Positions 1 to 8,854 are shown, counted from the first letter of the stretch. The stretch is DNA of 11,637 nt from Hepatocystis sp. ex Piliocolobus tephrosceles (GCA_902459845.2 CABPSV020000649.1:1-11637), one strand, 5' to 3'. Made by a program: numbers and translations. Notes: generated by a model from the sequence alone, not told the origin.

Positions 1-41
<41 letters not shown>

Positions 42-171
42 ATTACCGTTTGTTTTATTACATTCTCGTTTTAATCTTTTTGTCGAATTTTTTTGATTCA
101 AACGTTTATTTGTATATAGATATTAATTAACTATTTAATTAAATGACTAATTAATTAATTAATTAATTATT

Positions 172-222
<51 letters not shown>

Positions 223-445
223 TATAAAAATTTATGTTATTTCAACTCTTCTTTTTTTTGGTTTTATCCGATTTTGTCATTTAACCTTATATATAATTAC
301 ATTATTATACATTGTTAGGTATTTTTTAGGCATTATTAGACATTTTTTTTTTTTTTTTTTTTTACAATTAAACAAAAAACAAATCCACAAGTGTGGAGGA
401 GAAAAGAAGAATAACAAGTGGAACATAATTGTTTGTATTGTTACA
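1..445. promoter_or_regulatory. Upstream intergenic/5' leader region of the SF1 helicase gene
   Basis: No gene is supported here. The stretch holds a 40-base poly(A) at the window edge, a TTAA-rich patch (about 121-170), a 48-base poly(T) at 174-221 and a 21-base poly(T) at 343-363, followed by a purine-rich leader running into the ATG at 446. Poly(dA:dT) tracts of this kind are common in Plasmodium promoters and are known to disfavour nucleosomes. That this one acts as the promoter of the downstream gene is inferred from position only. A short minus-strand open stretch (277-495) is mostly translated homopolymer and is not counted as a gene. Confidence 0.5.
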
Positions 446-3400
446 ATGAGTGAAAGCAAACTAAAAAGAAAATATGTTAAAAATAAAGAGGCCATATTAG
501 ACCGGTTTGAAACCTTAATAAAACTTGAAGATATTTACGAAACTAAAGAACTTGAATTATGTTATGAGCATTTAAGTAAGGACGAATTAATTGAAAAGGG
601 TATATTAATTAATGAGCTGACAATTAAAAGTGTGTCAAAACATAATGATAATAAAAATTCGTATATAATAAAATTGGTTAGAAAGAAAAAAAATATAGAT
701 TCAAATGATTTGAGTGATGAAGATAATATAGAAAATTTTAATTACAATTTACTTAGTAAAGGTAGTATAGTTCATTTTTCTAAAAAAAGAAAAAAATATG
801 TATTAAATAAAAATAAAAATGAAAAAAATGATATAATTCATGATAATATAAATATATATGTATGTACTGTTAATAAAATTAAAAAAAATCAAATAAATAT
901 ATTATTGAATAATACAAATAAATTATGTGAAGAGTTAAATGTTACAAATGCTTATATGCTAACAGATAAATGTAACTTCGATGTATGTCTAGTTAACAGT
1001 AAAATATCTACACTTCGACAACTTACTGCAATAAATTTAATGAGAACAAAGTTAGAAAGTGCATCCACAAATATAATTGAAATTTTATTTAATGGAAAAA
1101 AACCATCTCAAGATCTTTTTTTAAAAAAAATTTTTCAAGTTTTTAAAAATTATAAAACAGCAAGTAACTTGGATTGGGAGGAAGGTCAACAGGAAGTAGA
1201 AAAAAAAGAAAAAGAAAATCAGAGTGGGAGAGAGAGTGGGAGAGAGAGTGGGAGAGAGAGTGGGAGAGAGAGTGGGAGAGAGAGTGGAAGAGAGAGTGGA
1301 AGAGAGAGTGGAAGAGAGAGTGGGAGAGAGAGTGGGAGAGAGAGTGGAAGAGAAAGTGGGAGAGAGAGTGGAAGAGAAAGTGGGAGAGAGAGTGGGAGAG
1401 AGAGTGGGAGAGAGAGTGGGAGAGAGAGTGGGAGAGAGAGTGGGAGAGAGAGTGGAAGAGAAAGTGGGAGAGAGAGTGGGAGAGAGAGTGGGAGAGAGAG
1501 TGGGAGAGAGATTGGGAGAGAGAGTGGGAGAGAGAGTAAAGACAAGGAAACGGTTAAGCCAAGCAAAATAAATAATTTGAAAGAGAATAATCACATAAAT
1601 GAATCAAATGATAAACGAGAGGACGGTACTGGTAAAGTTAACGATAAAAATGAAGGTGTAGCTGAATTGAGTGATAACAAAAAAACAGATGGAATAAATT
1701 TTTATACAGATAAGGAAGGTACTAGTGAAAATGGAATTAAAAAAAAAAGTGAAAAGGACGGAACGGGTAATATATTTAGTTACAAAAGTAACGAAGCTAC
1801 ACAGGAAGACACGAATAAACAAGGTGAAGAAGATAAAGAAAATGAAAAAAAAACAACAGATAATATATTTAACTATACAAGTAACGACGCATCAAATGTA
1901 GATAAATACATACACAATTGTAATGGCATAAAATGGGGAAATAAAAACCTAAATATGAGTCAAAAAAAGGCTGTTTACTTTTGTTTATTTTCGAATGATA
2001 TATTTTGTATACATGGACCTCCAGGTACAGGTAAAACAACTGTATTATGTGAAATTATTTATCAACTTGTTAAAAAAGGGTTAAAGATATTAGTAACAGG
2101 ACCGAGTAATGTGTCGGTTGATAATGTACTAAAAAAATGTGTAGATGCAAATATTACTAACGTTTTTCGAATAGGACTAAAATCGAAAATAAAAAAAGAA
2201 TTATGGAATTATAGTTATGAAGAGAAAATAAAAGAATGTGATAGTTATAAGATGTGTTATGATATAGATAAAGATATTGAAAAATTGAAAAATGAAATTT
2301 TAAAATTAAAAAAAAAAAAAAAAAGTAATATGAATTTTTTTGAAAAAAGAAAAAATATTATGAATTTGAAATATGAAATTAGATTATTAAATAAAAATAA
2401 AAAAAAAAAATTAGGTATATTTTTTTCCGAATTAATAAATAGAAATAGTGTTGTTTTTTCAACTTGTTCAAGTAGTTCTAATTATCAATTAAATAAATTT
2501 GTAAAATTTTCTAACTTTTTATTTGATGCGGTATGTATTGATGAATGTTGTCAATGTACAGAACCTTTATGTTATATTCCAATTGCTCTTTCTAAAAAAA
2601 ATGTTTTCTTATTTGGTGATCATAAACAGCTAGCTCCCTTAATAAAATATAAACAACACCATAAGTATAACAAATTAAATGTTACATTATTCGAAAGATT
2701 AATAAAAAAATATAAACATAAAGTTTCATATATGTTAAATATACAATATAGAATGAACGAATTGATTTTAAAATGGTCGAATAGTGCGTTTTATAAAAAT
2801 AAACTGCTATCAGATGAGTCTTGTAAAAGTATAACAGTGTCTAATCTGTTGTGTGATATTGGGGAAGGTAGTATTAAAACAGAGAATTTTAAAACAGAGA
2901 GTGTTAAAACAGAGAATTTTAAAACAGAGAGTGTTAAAACAGAGAGTGGTAGTACACGGATCGGTACAAGAGGCAAAATACTGAACAATAAAAAAGGTAA
3001 AACTTGTAAAAATCGTAGTAAAGATAAGGACACAATGAAAAGAGAGAAACGAAAAGAATCGGTAGACGATACAGATGTCGATTCTGAAAATAAAAAAAAA
3101 AACACAAACCACCAGGATCTTATCAAAAGTTATTCTTATTGTCCACTGACTTGGATAGAAACGGATGGTTTCGATGATTTCTTAGATGACACAAAAGATA
3201 TAGATATGATTCAATTGGAGTTGAAAGATAAAAAGGATGAGAAACAAAAAGAAGAACAGTCTAACGATACTTCTGTCAGAAAAAGTAACCTCCAAAACGG
3301 TTGCACTGGCAGTGATAGCAGTAACAGTAATACGTCAAAAAAAAAACAAAACTCGGAAAAAAAGGCAACGGATAGAGAACTAGGAGCAATGGTAATAAAA

Positions 3401-3943
3401 CCAACAGATGAAGAACTAGAGGCAATGGTAAAAATTAACGTAAACGATATAATTAATTTAAGTAATAAATCTCGTAGTAATAAAGGAGAAGCATATTTAA
3501 TATATAAACTAATAGAAAAAATTATAATTATAGATAAAATAAACGAAAGTAATATATGTATAATAACACCATATACAAAACAAGTAAATATATTAAGAAG
3601 TATATTCTATGATAACATTTATAATTTAAAAAATTATAAAAGCAGTTTTAAAAACATTGAAATAGCAACAGTTGATTCATTTCAAGGTAGGGAAAAAGAA
3701 ATTGTAATTTTATCGTTAGTATGTTCTAATTATTTTAAAAATATCGGTTTTTTAAATGACTATAGAAGATTGAATGTTGCCATTACAAGAGCAAAAAGAA
3801 ATGTAACTATTGTTGGGAATTCAAATACAATATCGAGTGATAAAGTTTTGAATAAATTATACGAAACTGCTTTAAACTATGGAAAAGTTTACCTAGTTAA
3901 CGAGCTTATAGATGTGGATAATATGTTAATTATAAATACGTAA
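446..3943 (+). CDS. SF1 (UPF1-like) DNA/RNA helicase, IGHMBP2/Hcs1 family
   Basis: Single-exon gene of 1165 residues. It should be an ATP-dependent 5'-to-3' helicase; relatives are human IGHMBP2 (ribosome/tRNA-associated, about 990 aa) and yeast Hcs1 (about 680 aa). Motifs seen in order: Gln of the Q-type motif at Q506, Walker A GPPGTGKTT 524-532 (K530), motif II DECCQ 699-703, motif III GDHKQLAP 724-731, QYRM 767-770, VDSFQGRE from 1076, and VAITRA 1111-1116 with R1115. The N-terminal block (about 100-235), ending in an IIEILFNGKKPS stretch, matches the beta-barrel/1B region and the IEVLFG-type motif of IGHMBP2, which favours this family over UPF1 or Senataxin. A Lys-rich helical insert (about 600-650) fits the stalk. 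Low-complexity insertions lie at about 245-490 and 800-990. No R3H or AN1 finger follows motif VI. The start is the first in-frame ATG, in an A-rich context. Confidence 0.9.
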   Translation: MSESKLKRKYVKNKEAILDRFETLIKLEDIYETKELELCYEHLSKDELIEKGILINELTIKSVSKHNDNKNSYIIKLVRKKKNIDSNDLSDEDNIENFNYNLLSKGSIVHFSKKRKKYVLNKNKNEKNDIIHDNINIYVCTVNKIKKNQINILLNNTNKLCEELNVTNAYMLTDKCNFDVCLVNSKISTLRQLTAINLMRTKLESASTNIIEILFNGKKPSQDLFLKKIFQVFKNYKTASNLDWEEGQQEVEKKEKENQSGRESGRESGRESGRESGRESGRESGRESGRESGRESGRESGRESGRESGRESGRESGRESGRESGRESGRESGRESGRESGRESGRESGRESGREIGRESGRESKDKETVKPSKINNLKENNHINESNDKREDGTGKVNDKNEGVAELSDNKKTDGINFYTDKEGTSENGIKKKSEKDGTGNIFSYKSNEATQEDTNKQGEEDKENEKKTTDNIFNYTSNDASNVDKYIHNCNGIKWGNKNLNMSQKKAVYFCLFSNDIFCIHGPPGTGKTTVLCEIIYQLVKKGLKILVTGPSNVSVDNVLKKCVDANITNVFRIGLKSKIKKELWNYSYEEKIKECDSYKMCYDIDKDIEKLKNEILKLKKKKKSNMNFFEKRKNIMNLKYEIRLLNKNKKKKLGIFFSELINRNSVVFSTCSSSSNYQLNKFVKFSNFLFDAVCIDECCQCTEPLCYIPIALSKKNVFLFGDHKQLAPLIKYKQHHKYNKLNVTLFERLIKKYKHKVSYMLNIQYRMNELILKWSNSAFYKNKLLSDESCKSITVSNLLCDIGEGSIKTENFKTESVKTENFKTESVKTESGSTRIGTRGKILNNKKGKTCKNRSKDKDTMKREKRKESVDDTDVDSENKKKNTNHQDLIKSYSYCPLTWIETDGFDDFLDDTKDIDMIQLELKDKKDEKQKEEQSNDTSVRKSNLQNGCTGSDSSNSNTSKKKQNSEKKATDRELGAMVIKPTDEELEAMVKINVNDIINLSNKSRSNKGEAYLIYKLIEKIIIIDKINESNICIITPYTKQVNILRSIFYDNIYNLKNYKSSFKNIEIATVDSFQGREKEIVILSLVCSNYFKNIGFLNDYRRLNVAITRAKRNVTIVGNSNTISSDKVLNKLYETALNYGKVYLVNELIDVDNMLIINT
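1226..1537 (+). repeat. 26 x 12-bp tandem repeat encoding Gly-Arg-Glu-Ser
   Basis: The unit GGGAGAGAGAGT is repeated 26 times without interruption, encoding residues 261-364 of the SF1 helicase. Variation is limited to GGG/GGA for Gly, GAG/GAA for Glu, and one Ser-to-Ile change (codon at 1511). The near-identity of units points to recent expansion by slippage or unequal exchange. The tract is almost pure purine on the coding strand and far richer in G than the rest of the gene. It contains no stop in several other frames, which creates long but meaningless overlapping reading frames on both strands. It lies in a linker between the N-terminal domain and RecA1, so the helicase core is not broken. 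Confidence 0.97.
2875..2946 (+). repeat. 15-bp tandem repeat encoding Lys-Thr-Glu-(Ser/Asn)-(Val/Phe)
   Basis: About five copies of a 15-bp unit alternate between KTENF and KTESV, forming a 30-bp higher-order period. They sit at about residues 811-834 of the SF1 helicase, after the QYRM motif and inside the large hydrophilic insertion that separates it from the VDSFQGRE block. The unit length keeps the reading frame. Confidence 0.9.
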
Positions 3944-4159
3944 AAGGGGTGTATATATGTGTGGAGGGGGTTATGTGCGTATAATCACCTCTTTGTGCAA
4001 GTACTCGCATTTTTTTGTTATCACACATATGGATGTACAAACATTTTAATAATTATTTTTAAGTTTAAAATAATAGAAAAAAGGGTAAATATTAATCGTA
4101 AAAAAAAAATGCCTATGAAACATAGAAAACATAAAAAAAATGGTTAAAAATGGTTAAAA

Positions 4160-4264
4160 ATGGTTAAAATTGTTAAAGAAATACGTTTTTTTTTTTTTCA
4201 ATTACTGCTAAACCGAGTGCATAGATTAGGTCTAAACGACACCAACACTGCTATCGCCTCGTAA
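4160..4264 (+). other. GC-rich island with a 34-codon reading frame; candidate ncRNA or small exon
   Basis: The 61 bases 4201-4261 are about 46% G+C, far above the flanking intergenic DNA. In Plasmodium, such islands outside known genes often mark structured RNAs or short exons. A frame opens at ATG 4160 and ends at TAA 4262-4264. Its second half, from about codon 14, has a protein-like composition (LLLNRVHRLG then LNDTNTAIAS), whereas the first half includes a poly-Phe translation of poly(T). The opposite strand is also open for about 21 codons across the island. Complementary CGAG/CTCG and ATAG/CTAT pairs could form a weak interrupted hairpin. I recognise neither a protein family nor a snoRNA C/D box, so identity is open. 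Confidence 0.3.
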
Positions 4265-4281
4265 TTATATATTAAAAAAAA

Positions 4282-4426
4282 AATACAAACCTAAAAATAG
4301 TGCATAAAAATACAAACCTAAAAATAGTGCATAAAAATACTAACCTAAAAATAGTGCATAAAAATACAAACCTAAAAATAGTGCATAAAAATACAAACCT
4401 AAAAATAGTGCATACAAATACAAACC
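4282..4426. repeat. 27-bp tandem repeat, five copies plus a partial
   Basis: The unit (AATACAAACC TAAAAATAGTG CATAAA) is repeated head to tail at 4282, 4309, 4336, 4363 and 4390, with a 10-base partial copy from 4417. The third copy has TACTAACC in place of TACAAACC and the fifth ends CATACA. It lies 13-157 bases past the stop codon of the minus-strand DEAD-box gene, so it is probably transcribed in that gene's 3' UTR. There are no spacers, so it is a minisatellite. Confidence 0.95.
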
Positions 4427-4438
4427 AATTATGACTAA

Positions 4439-7400
4439 TCAAAATAACAAATCGTCATCACTATTATTATTATTTTCAAAATTATTTAAAATCATTTTGC
4501 CTCTTTTGACATTTCCTATTAAATAACAGTCCTTGTTTTTAAATCTCTCAATAACATATTTTTTATGATCAAAAATGACGTCATCCCACGAAGGTAATAT
4601 ATTCAAGTTGGGAGGTCCAGTTATAGATTCCGAAGATGGTTTTGTTTCAAACTCTCTAACTAAATTGGAATTAGACATATTTTTCATATTTTTATTACCA
4701 AAAATGTCTTTTGTGTTACTTTTCTCATTTTGAGATAAGTTGCATTCTTCTTTTGTTGTATAATAATCATTGTTATAACTGCAATTGTTATAGCTTTTAG
4801 TAACATTCTGAACATTCTGAACATCCTGAATGTTTTGATCGTTTTGATCGTTTTTATAAACATGGTTGTTTTTATTATTGTCATTGTTATTGTTTGTTTT
4901 TGTTTTTTCAAATATGTTAGATTCGTTATTTTTATTTGTAAACTCTGTTTCCTCCGAAACATGCTCTGAAAAAACAGTAAATGGAGCATGTACATATAAA
5001 TTGTTATTATTTCTATCAGTATTTTTACTTAATGTTTTACTTGCCAAATAATAATCTTTTATATTTTCTTCGGTTTTTAAATTATTAATTGGTTGTTTAT
5101 GAATCCTAAGAAGTTCGTTAAGCTTATAATCGTTCATATCCAACTGTATGTTATTTTTTTTTTCTAAATCCATTTGAATATATTTTTCATTATTATATTC
5201 ATTGCTTTCTCTTTTACATTTCATTTTAAAAGATTTTTTTCTTGAAAATAATGAAAGTAAAGTTATATTTTTTTGAACGAGTTTTTGGATATGTGAAGCT
5301 AATGGTAAATTAGAAGAAGAAATAAAATTTGTAACGATATATTTTTTTTCAGATGTACTTTCTTCTAGTTTTGCAGTCGTTTGTTTTGCAGTCGTTTGTT
5401 TTGCAGTCGTTTGTTTTGCAGTCGTTTGCTTTGCAATCGTATTTTTTTTTTTCATTGTATTGTCATAATTGTCTCTTTTTTTTTTACTTTCGTTATATGT
5501 ATTAAGCACGACATTATTATTGGAATTACCCATTATATAACTATTCAATCTGTTAATCTTACTTAATCTGTGAATATAAGTAATTACATCGGAAGGGAAA
5601 TGAAAATTAATTATATGATCTACTTTTTTTGTATCAATTCCCCGACTCAACAAATCTGTTGTTATTAATATACCTACTCTTGAATAATAAAAATTATATA
5701 AGTTATGTATTCTCGTATTTAATGATAAGTTTTTGTGGAATAGAAAAGCAGGCCAACTATGTTTTTTCAAAAAATTAAAAACGTTTATACAACATTTTAT
5801 ACTTTCCACAAATACTATTGTTTTATAAATTGGATGGGGTATATTTATAAGTTGAAAGTTTTTGCTACTGCCGTTGTTACCGTTGTTGTTACCGTTGTTG
5901 TTACCGTTGTTGTTACCGTTGTTGTTACCGTTGTTGTTACCGTTGTTGTTACCGTTTCTATTGCCACCGTTACTATCACCGTTACTTTCACCGCTTGTAA
6001 ACGACTGGTTCAAACTAGTTCGTTTTTCACAAAAGTCTGTAAACATAATGGTTTGTTCATGATATTTTTTTAGTACATACATTAAAACATCTAATCGATG
6101 ATCAAACGAAGAGTTTTCAAATTCGTTAATTTGATTTGACAAAGAATAATCTTTTAAATTTGTTTGTTGATGTTTTTTATTATTGCTCCTGTTACTATCA
6201 TTACTACCATCACCACCATCACTACCATCAACACCACCAACACCATCAACACCACCAACACCACCATCACTACTCATACCATAAACACTCTTATTTTTAC
6301 TACTGTTAAATAAATACAAATTAATGATTTTTTCTTTATTTAACTCGATCCATTGTGTATATATATTTTTGGGTATTTTATAATTATCCTTACTTACTAT
6401 TTCATCGATACTGTTGAATCGTTCTGATAACATACTACCACATGTAGTATGTCCAACTGATGGTAAAGTAGAACAAACATAAATCAATTGAATTAGTGGT
6501 ATATCCTCGTTTTTTTCTTTATTACTTTTTACCTTTTTTTTGTTTAATTCTTTCGAACTGAATGTAAAGATAGATTCTTTACTATTACCATACAAAATAT
6601 CTTGTTCATTCGTCTGTTTGTTATATTTATTGACATTTTCAATGGTATCGTTATTATTTTTTCTGTTGTCGTTACCGTTGTTATTACCGTTGTCATTACC
6701 GTTGTCGTTTTTTTTGTAGTAAGTTTCCGATTCGTTAGTGTCACTGTATGTATCACTTTCCTTTTTTGGATATAGTAACAAACTTTCAATTTCTTTATTC
6801 ACATTTTCAATACTTTTATTACTTATGTCAATATGAGGATTATAAATATCAGGTCTTTTTTTTATCATTTGAAATATGTCCATAATTGTATTTCTATAAG
6901 CATTATTTTGAAAAAGCATATCAATTTCATCAAATATAACAACAGTTGGTAAAATAAAATCGTTACTACCACTACTTGTACTACCAGTAGTGCGATTGTT
7001 ATTTCTATTAACTATAGTCGAATTATTTTTATAACTATTAAGAAATAAATCAGGTGTTGTTATTATTATATCAGCATATGTCCATACAATTTGATCGTTA
7101 CATAGAACAGGATTTTCTACATAGTTTATGTTTATTGGGTTTAAGTTTTCGAGACTATAATCATTAATATTTTTGTTTATTTTTATGTTTTTTTTGCCAT
7201 TCGGATAAGGTATATCTAATGTGTTATTTTCATTTGTTCTGTGATATATTCCGTAGTCTATCAAGTGCTCTATCTCATTTGCTTCGTCGCATTTTTCTTC
7301 CCATTTTTCTTCATCTTTTTCTTTCCATTTTTCTTCATCTTTTTCTTTCCATTTTTCTTCATCTTTTTCTTCCCATTTTTCTTCATCTTTTTCTTCCCAT

Positions 7401-8854
7401 TTTTCTTCATCTTTCTGTTCATTTTTTTCCTCATTTGTGGTACGATTTACTGCGTCACCTAATCCATCGTTTGCCAAACCTAAGTTAGTTACATAAGGTA
7501 CATTATTCAAAGTCTGAACATTAATTCTATTTAAAATGTCCAATTGTTTTATTACGTTAATAATTTGAACAATATTATCTTTATTTACTGTTAGTATGAC
7601 AACTGGTTTATTTACTTGTAAAGGATTACGAATTAAATACCTATATATAGATTCATATTTGTTTGATGATATATTTGTATTATTTATTTTGTTTGTATTA
7701 TATTTGTCATTATATTTATGTGCATAAATTTTTTCATTTCCTATTGTTTTACATTTTAATATATTATCTAACTTTTGTAACTCTTTTTGATTTATTTCAT
7801 CCCTGTTCAGATTACTTAAGTTTATATTGTTTATTTTTATTATTTCGATTAATTTGTTCATAATTGTTATGTGATGTTTTTGCGTCGTGTCATGTTTTTG
7901 CGTCGTGTCATGTTTTTGCGTTATGTCGCTATTCTGATCCATCCCAGTTAAATAATCAGTCGTCTTTTTAAAATTTTTATTGGACGAATTTCTACCTAAG
8001 CGTTTATATTTTGACACATTCTTTATATTTAATTGTTCATCAAAACATGGAGGTAAAAAATTGAATGTATTATTTTCATCCATTTGTTTTTTTATTTGTA
8101 CAGTATTGTCTTCAAATAATGCATTATTTTTATAGTGACTATATTTTAAAAAATAATTATTCATCTCTTTATATAAATCAAAATGTTCATTATTATATTT
8201 ATAATTATTTTCAATATAATTATGATTTCTTTTAGTTATTTCTGATTTACTGTTATAACAATCTAATATTATTTTTTCTAAAAAATCATGTAAAAAATAA
8301 ATATTGTTTAAAATAGGTAATAAATATGCAATTGTTTTTCCATACCCATCTAAATAATTTATAATTACATCTTTTCCTTTTTGTATAGTCAAAAATGTGT
8401 TTATTTGTAATTCGTTTAATTTTGTTATGTTCATATTTTTTAAACCTAAAAGTAACATTTTATGAATATTTAACTCATTTATGTGATCATAACATTGTCT
8501 ATCACTTGTGTTTATGTTGTATGGATTACTTTCTATTCCTTCATAATTATATTTTTTATATATATTTTTTTTTAGTTCTTCATATTTTCTTTTTATATTT
8601 GAATTTGGATCATTTTTATCGTTACTTTTATTATCTTTTACAAACTCTTTTTCTTTTTTTTCATTGTTATATAAATCATTTGTTGTAAAATCTTCAATAA
8701 ATTCGTTTGTCGTTGCACTAGCGATTTTATTTTTGTTCAACCTATTGGATCTTCCCTGTACTCTTAAAAATCTACTATGTTGTAAATTGTGTAAAACATA
8801 TGATCGAATTGTTAATTTGTTTGATTGGTATAGTGACACAAAATTTTTCTTCAT
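4439..8854 (-). CDS. Divergent DEAD-box RNA helicase, probably organelle-targeted
   Basis: Intronless, 1471 residues, several times the usual DEAD-box length because of insertions. Motifs in order: Q-motif glutamine Q150, Walker A as DGYGKT 169-174, TPD 600-602, motif II DEID 642-645, motif III region CSTLP 794-798 (canonical SATLP), motif IV VFVES from 1014, motif V TDLLSRGID 1066-1074, and motif VI HRLSKINR 1095-1102 (canonical HRIGRTGR). Motif Ia (PTREL) is not recognisable near ILTVNKDN. Loss of one arginine finger (R to K) and an altered motif III suggest modified coupling of ATP hydrolysis to unwinding. Residues 1-50 carry ten Lys/Arg and no acid (first is E51), fitting a mitochondrial presequence; there is no hydrophobic signal as needed for apicoplast import. 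Insertions carry DEEKWEEK, NGNN, AKQTT, TQKHD and Gly/Asp repeats. The family is confident; the organelle is inferred. Confidence 0.85.
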   Translation of the reverse strand: MKKNFVSLYQSNKLTIRSYVLHNLQHSRFLRVQGRSNRLNKNKIASATTNEFIEDFTTNDLYNNEKKEKEFVKDNKSNDKNDPNSNIKRKYEELKKNIYKKYNYEGIESNPYNINTSDRQCYDHINELNIHKMLLLGLKNMNITKLNELQINTFLTIQKGKDVIINYLDGYGKTIAYLLPILNNIYFLHDFLEKIILDCYNSKSEITKRNHNYIENNYKYNNEHFDLYKEMNNYFLKYSHYKNNALFEDNTVQIKKQMDENNTFNFLPPCFDEQLNIKNVSKYKRLGRNSSNKNFKKTTDYLTGMDQNSDITQKHDTTQKHDTTQKHHITIMNKLIEIIKINNINLSNLNRDEINQKELQKLDNILKCKTIGNEKIYAHKYNDKYNTNKINNTNISSNKYESIYRYLIRNPLQVNKPVVILTVNKDNIVQIINVIKQLDILNRINVQTLNNVPYVTNLGLANDGLGDAVNRTTNEEKNEQKDEEKWEEKDEEKWEEKDEEKWKEKDEEKWKEKDEEKWEEKCDEANEIEHLIDYGIYHRTNENNTLDIPYPNGKKNIKINKNINDYSLENLNPININYVENPVLCNDQIVWTYADIIITTPDLFLNSYKNNSTIVNRNNNRTTGSTSSGSNDFILPTVVIFDEIDMLFQNNAYRNTIMDIFQMIKKRPDIYNPHIDISNKSIENVNKEIESLLLYPKKESDTYSDTNESETYYKKNDNGNDNGNNNGNDNRKNNNDTIENVNKYNKQTNEQDILYGNSKESIFTFSSKELNKKKVKSNKEKNEDIPLIQLIYVCSTLPSVGHTTCGSMLSERFNSIDEIVSKDNYKIPKNIYTQWIELNKEKIINLYLFNSSKNKSVYGMSSDGGVGGVDGVGGVDGSDGGDGSNDSNRSNNKKHQQTNLKDYSLSNQINEFENSSFDHRLDVLMYVLKKYHEQTIMFTDFCEKRTSLNQSFTSGESNGDSNGGNRNGNNNGNNNGNNNGNNNGNNNGNNNGNNGSSKNFQLINIPHPIYKTIVFVESIKCCINVFNFLKKHSWPAFLFHKNLSLNTRIHNLYNFYYSRVGILITTDLLSRGIDTKKVDHIINFHFPSDVITYIHRLSKINRLNSYIMGNSNNNVVLNTYNESKKKRDNYDNTMKKKNTIAKQTTAKQTTAKQTTAKQTTAKLEESTSEKKYIVTNFISSSNLPLASHIQKLVQKNITLLSLFSRKKSFKMKCKRESNEYNNEKYIQMDLEKKNNIQLDMNDYKLNELLRIHKQPINNLKTEENIKDYYLASKTLSKNTDRNNNNLYVHAPFTVFSEHVSEETEFTNKNNESNIFEKTKTNNNNDNNKNNHVYKNDQNDQNIQDVQNVQNVTKSYNNCSYNNDYYTTKEECNLSQNEKSNTKDIFGNKNMKNMSNSNLVREFETKPSSESITGPPNLNILPSWDDVIFDHKKYVIERFKNKDCYLIGNVKRGKMILNNFENNNNSDDDLLF
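5371..5435 (-). repeat. 15-bp tandem repeat encoding AKQTT
   Basis: Four to five units of 15 bp in the large DEAD-box gene, just C-terminal to motif VI, encode Ala-Lys-Gln-Thr-Thr. Unit length preserves the frame. The tract is a hydrophilic linker after the RecA2 core and is probably variable in copy number between isolates (inference). Confidence 0.9.
5868..5957 (-). repeat. 12-bp tandem repeat encoding Asn-Gly-Asn-Asn
   Basis: About seven units encode NNNG in the large DEAD-box protein, immediately upstream of motif IV (V1014). It lies in the insertion that separates motif III from RecA2 strands and keeps frame. Confidence 0.92.
7291..7412 (-). repeat. 24-bp tandem repeat encoding DEEKW(E/K)EK
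   Basis: Five units of 24 bp encode a charged, tryptophan-containing octapeptide in the insertion between Walker A and the TPD motif of the large DEAD-box protein. Units differ mainly by Glu/Lys at one position. Tryptophan in a low-complexity tract is unusual and suggests duplication of a pre-existing segment rather than drift into a simple-codon run. Confidence 0.93.
7874..7921 (-). repeat. 15-bp repeat encoding TQKHD
   Basis: Three units of 15 bp encode Thr-Gln-Lys-His-(Asp/His) in the N-terminal insertion of the large DEAD-box protein, between Walker A and the TPD motif. Frame is preserved. Confidence 0.85.

Larger units (their letters stand above)
3944..4438. other. Convergent 3' intergenic region
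   Basis: The region between the stop of the plus-strand SF1 helicase and the stop of the minus-strand DEAD-box gene must hold both 3' UTRs. Contents: an open stretch at 3959-4147 with a Lys/His-rich end (not convincing as a gene), three copies of a 10-bp TGGTTAAAAA unit (4141-4170), a GC-rich island (4201-4262), and a 27-bp tandem array (4282-4426). No polyadenylation signal can be assigned by eye. Confidence 0.6.

Noticed and set aside
1121..1594. Several long overlapping reading frames on both strands across the GRES repeat
   Set aside because: The 12-bp unit has no stop in these frames, so they are automatic by-products of the repeat; they have no composition or motif beyond it.
3959..4147. 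62-codon plus-strand frame with a Lys/His-rich end (MPMKHRKHKKNG)
   Set aside because: It recalled the basic C-terminus of small mitochondrial ribosomal proteins such as mS38, but the match is only basic residues in A-rich DNA, the first half looks like translated intergenic DNA, and no splice or conserved motif supports it.
4201..4262. tRNA or box C/D snoRNA in the GC island
   Set aside because: No cloverleaf arms, no TTCRA T-loop, and no RUGAUGA or CUGA boxes are visible; left as unidentified.
4282..4426. CRISPR-like array
   Set aside because: Units are directly contiguous with no spacers, in a eukaryotic genome; it is a minisatellite.
5862..6073. Plus-strand Leu/Val-rich frames opposite the NGNN repeat
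   Set aside because: They are antisense readings of the repeat in the DEAD-box gene and would mimic membrane segments only by composition.
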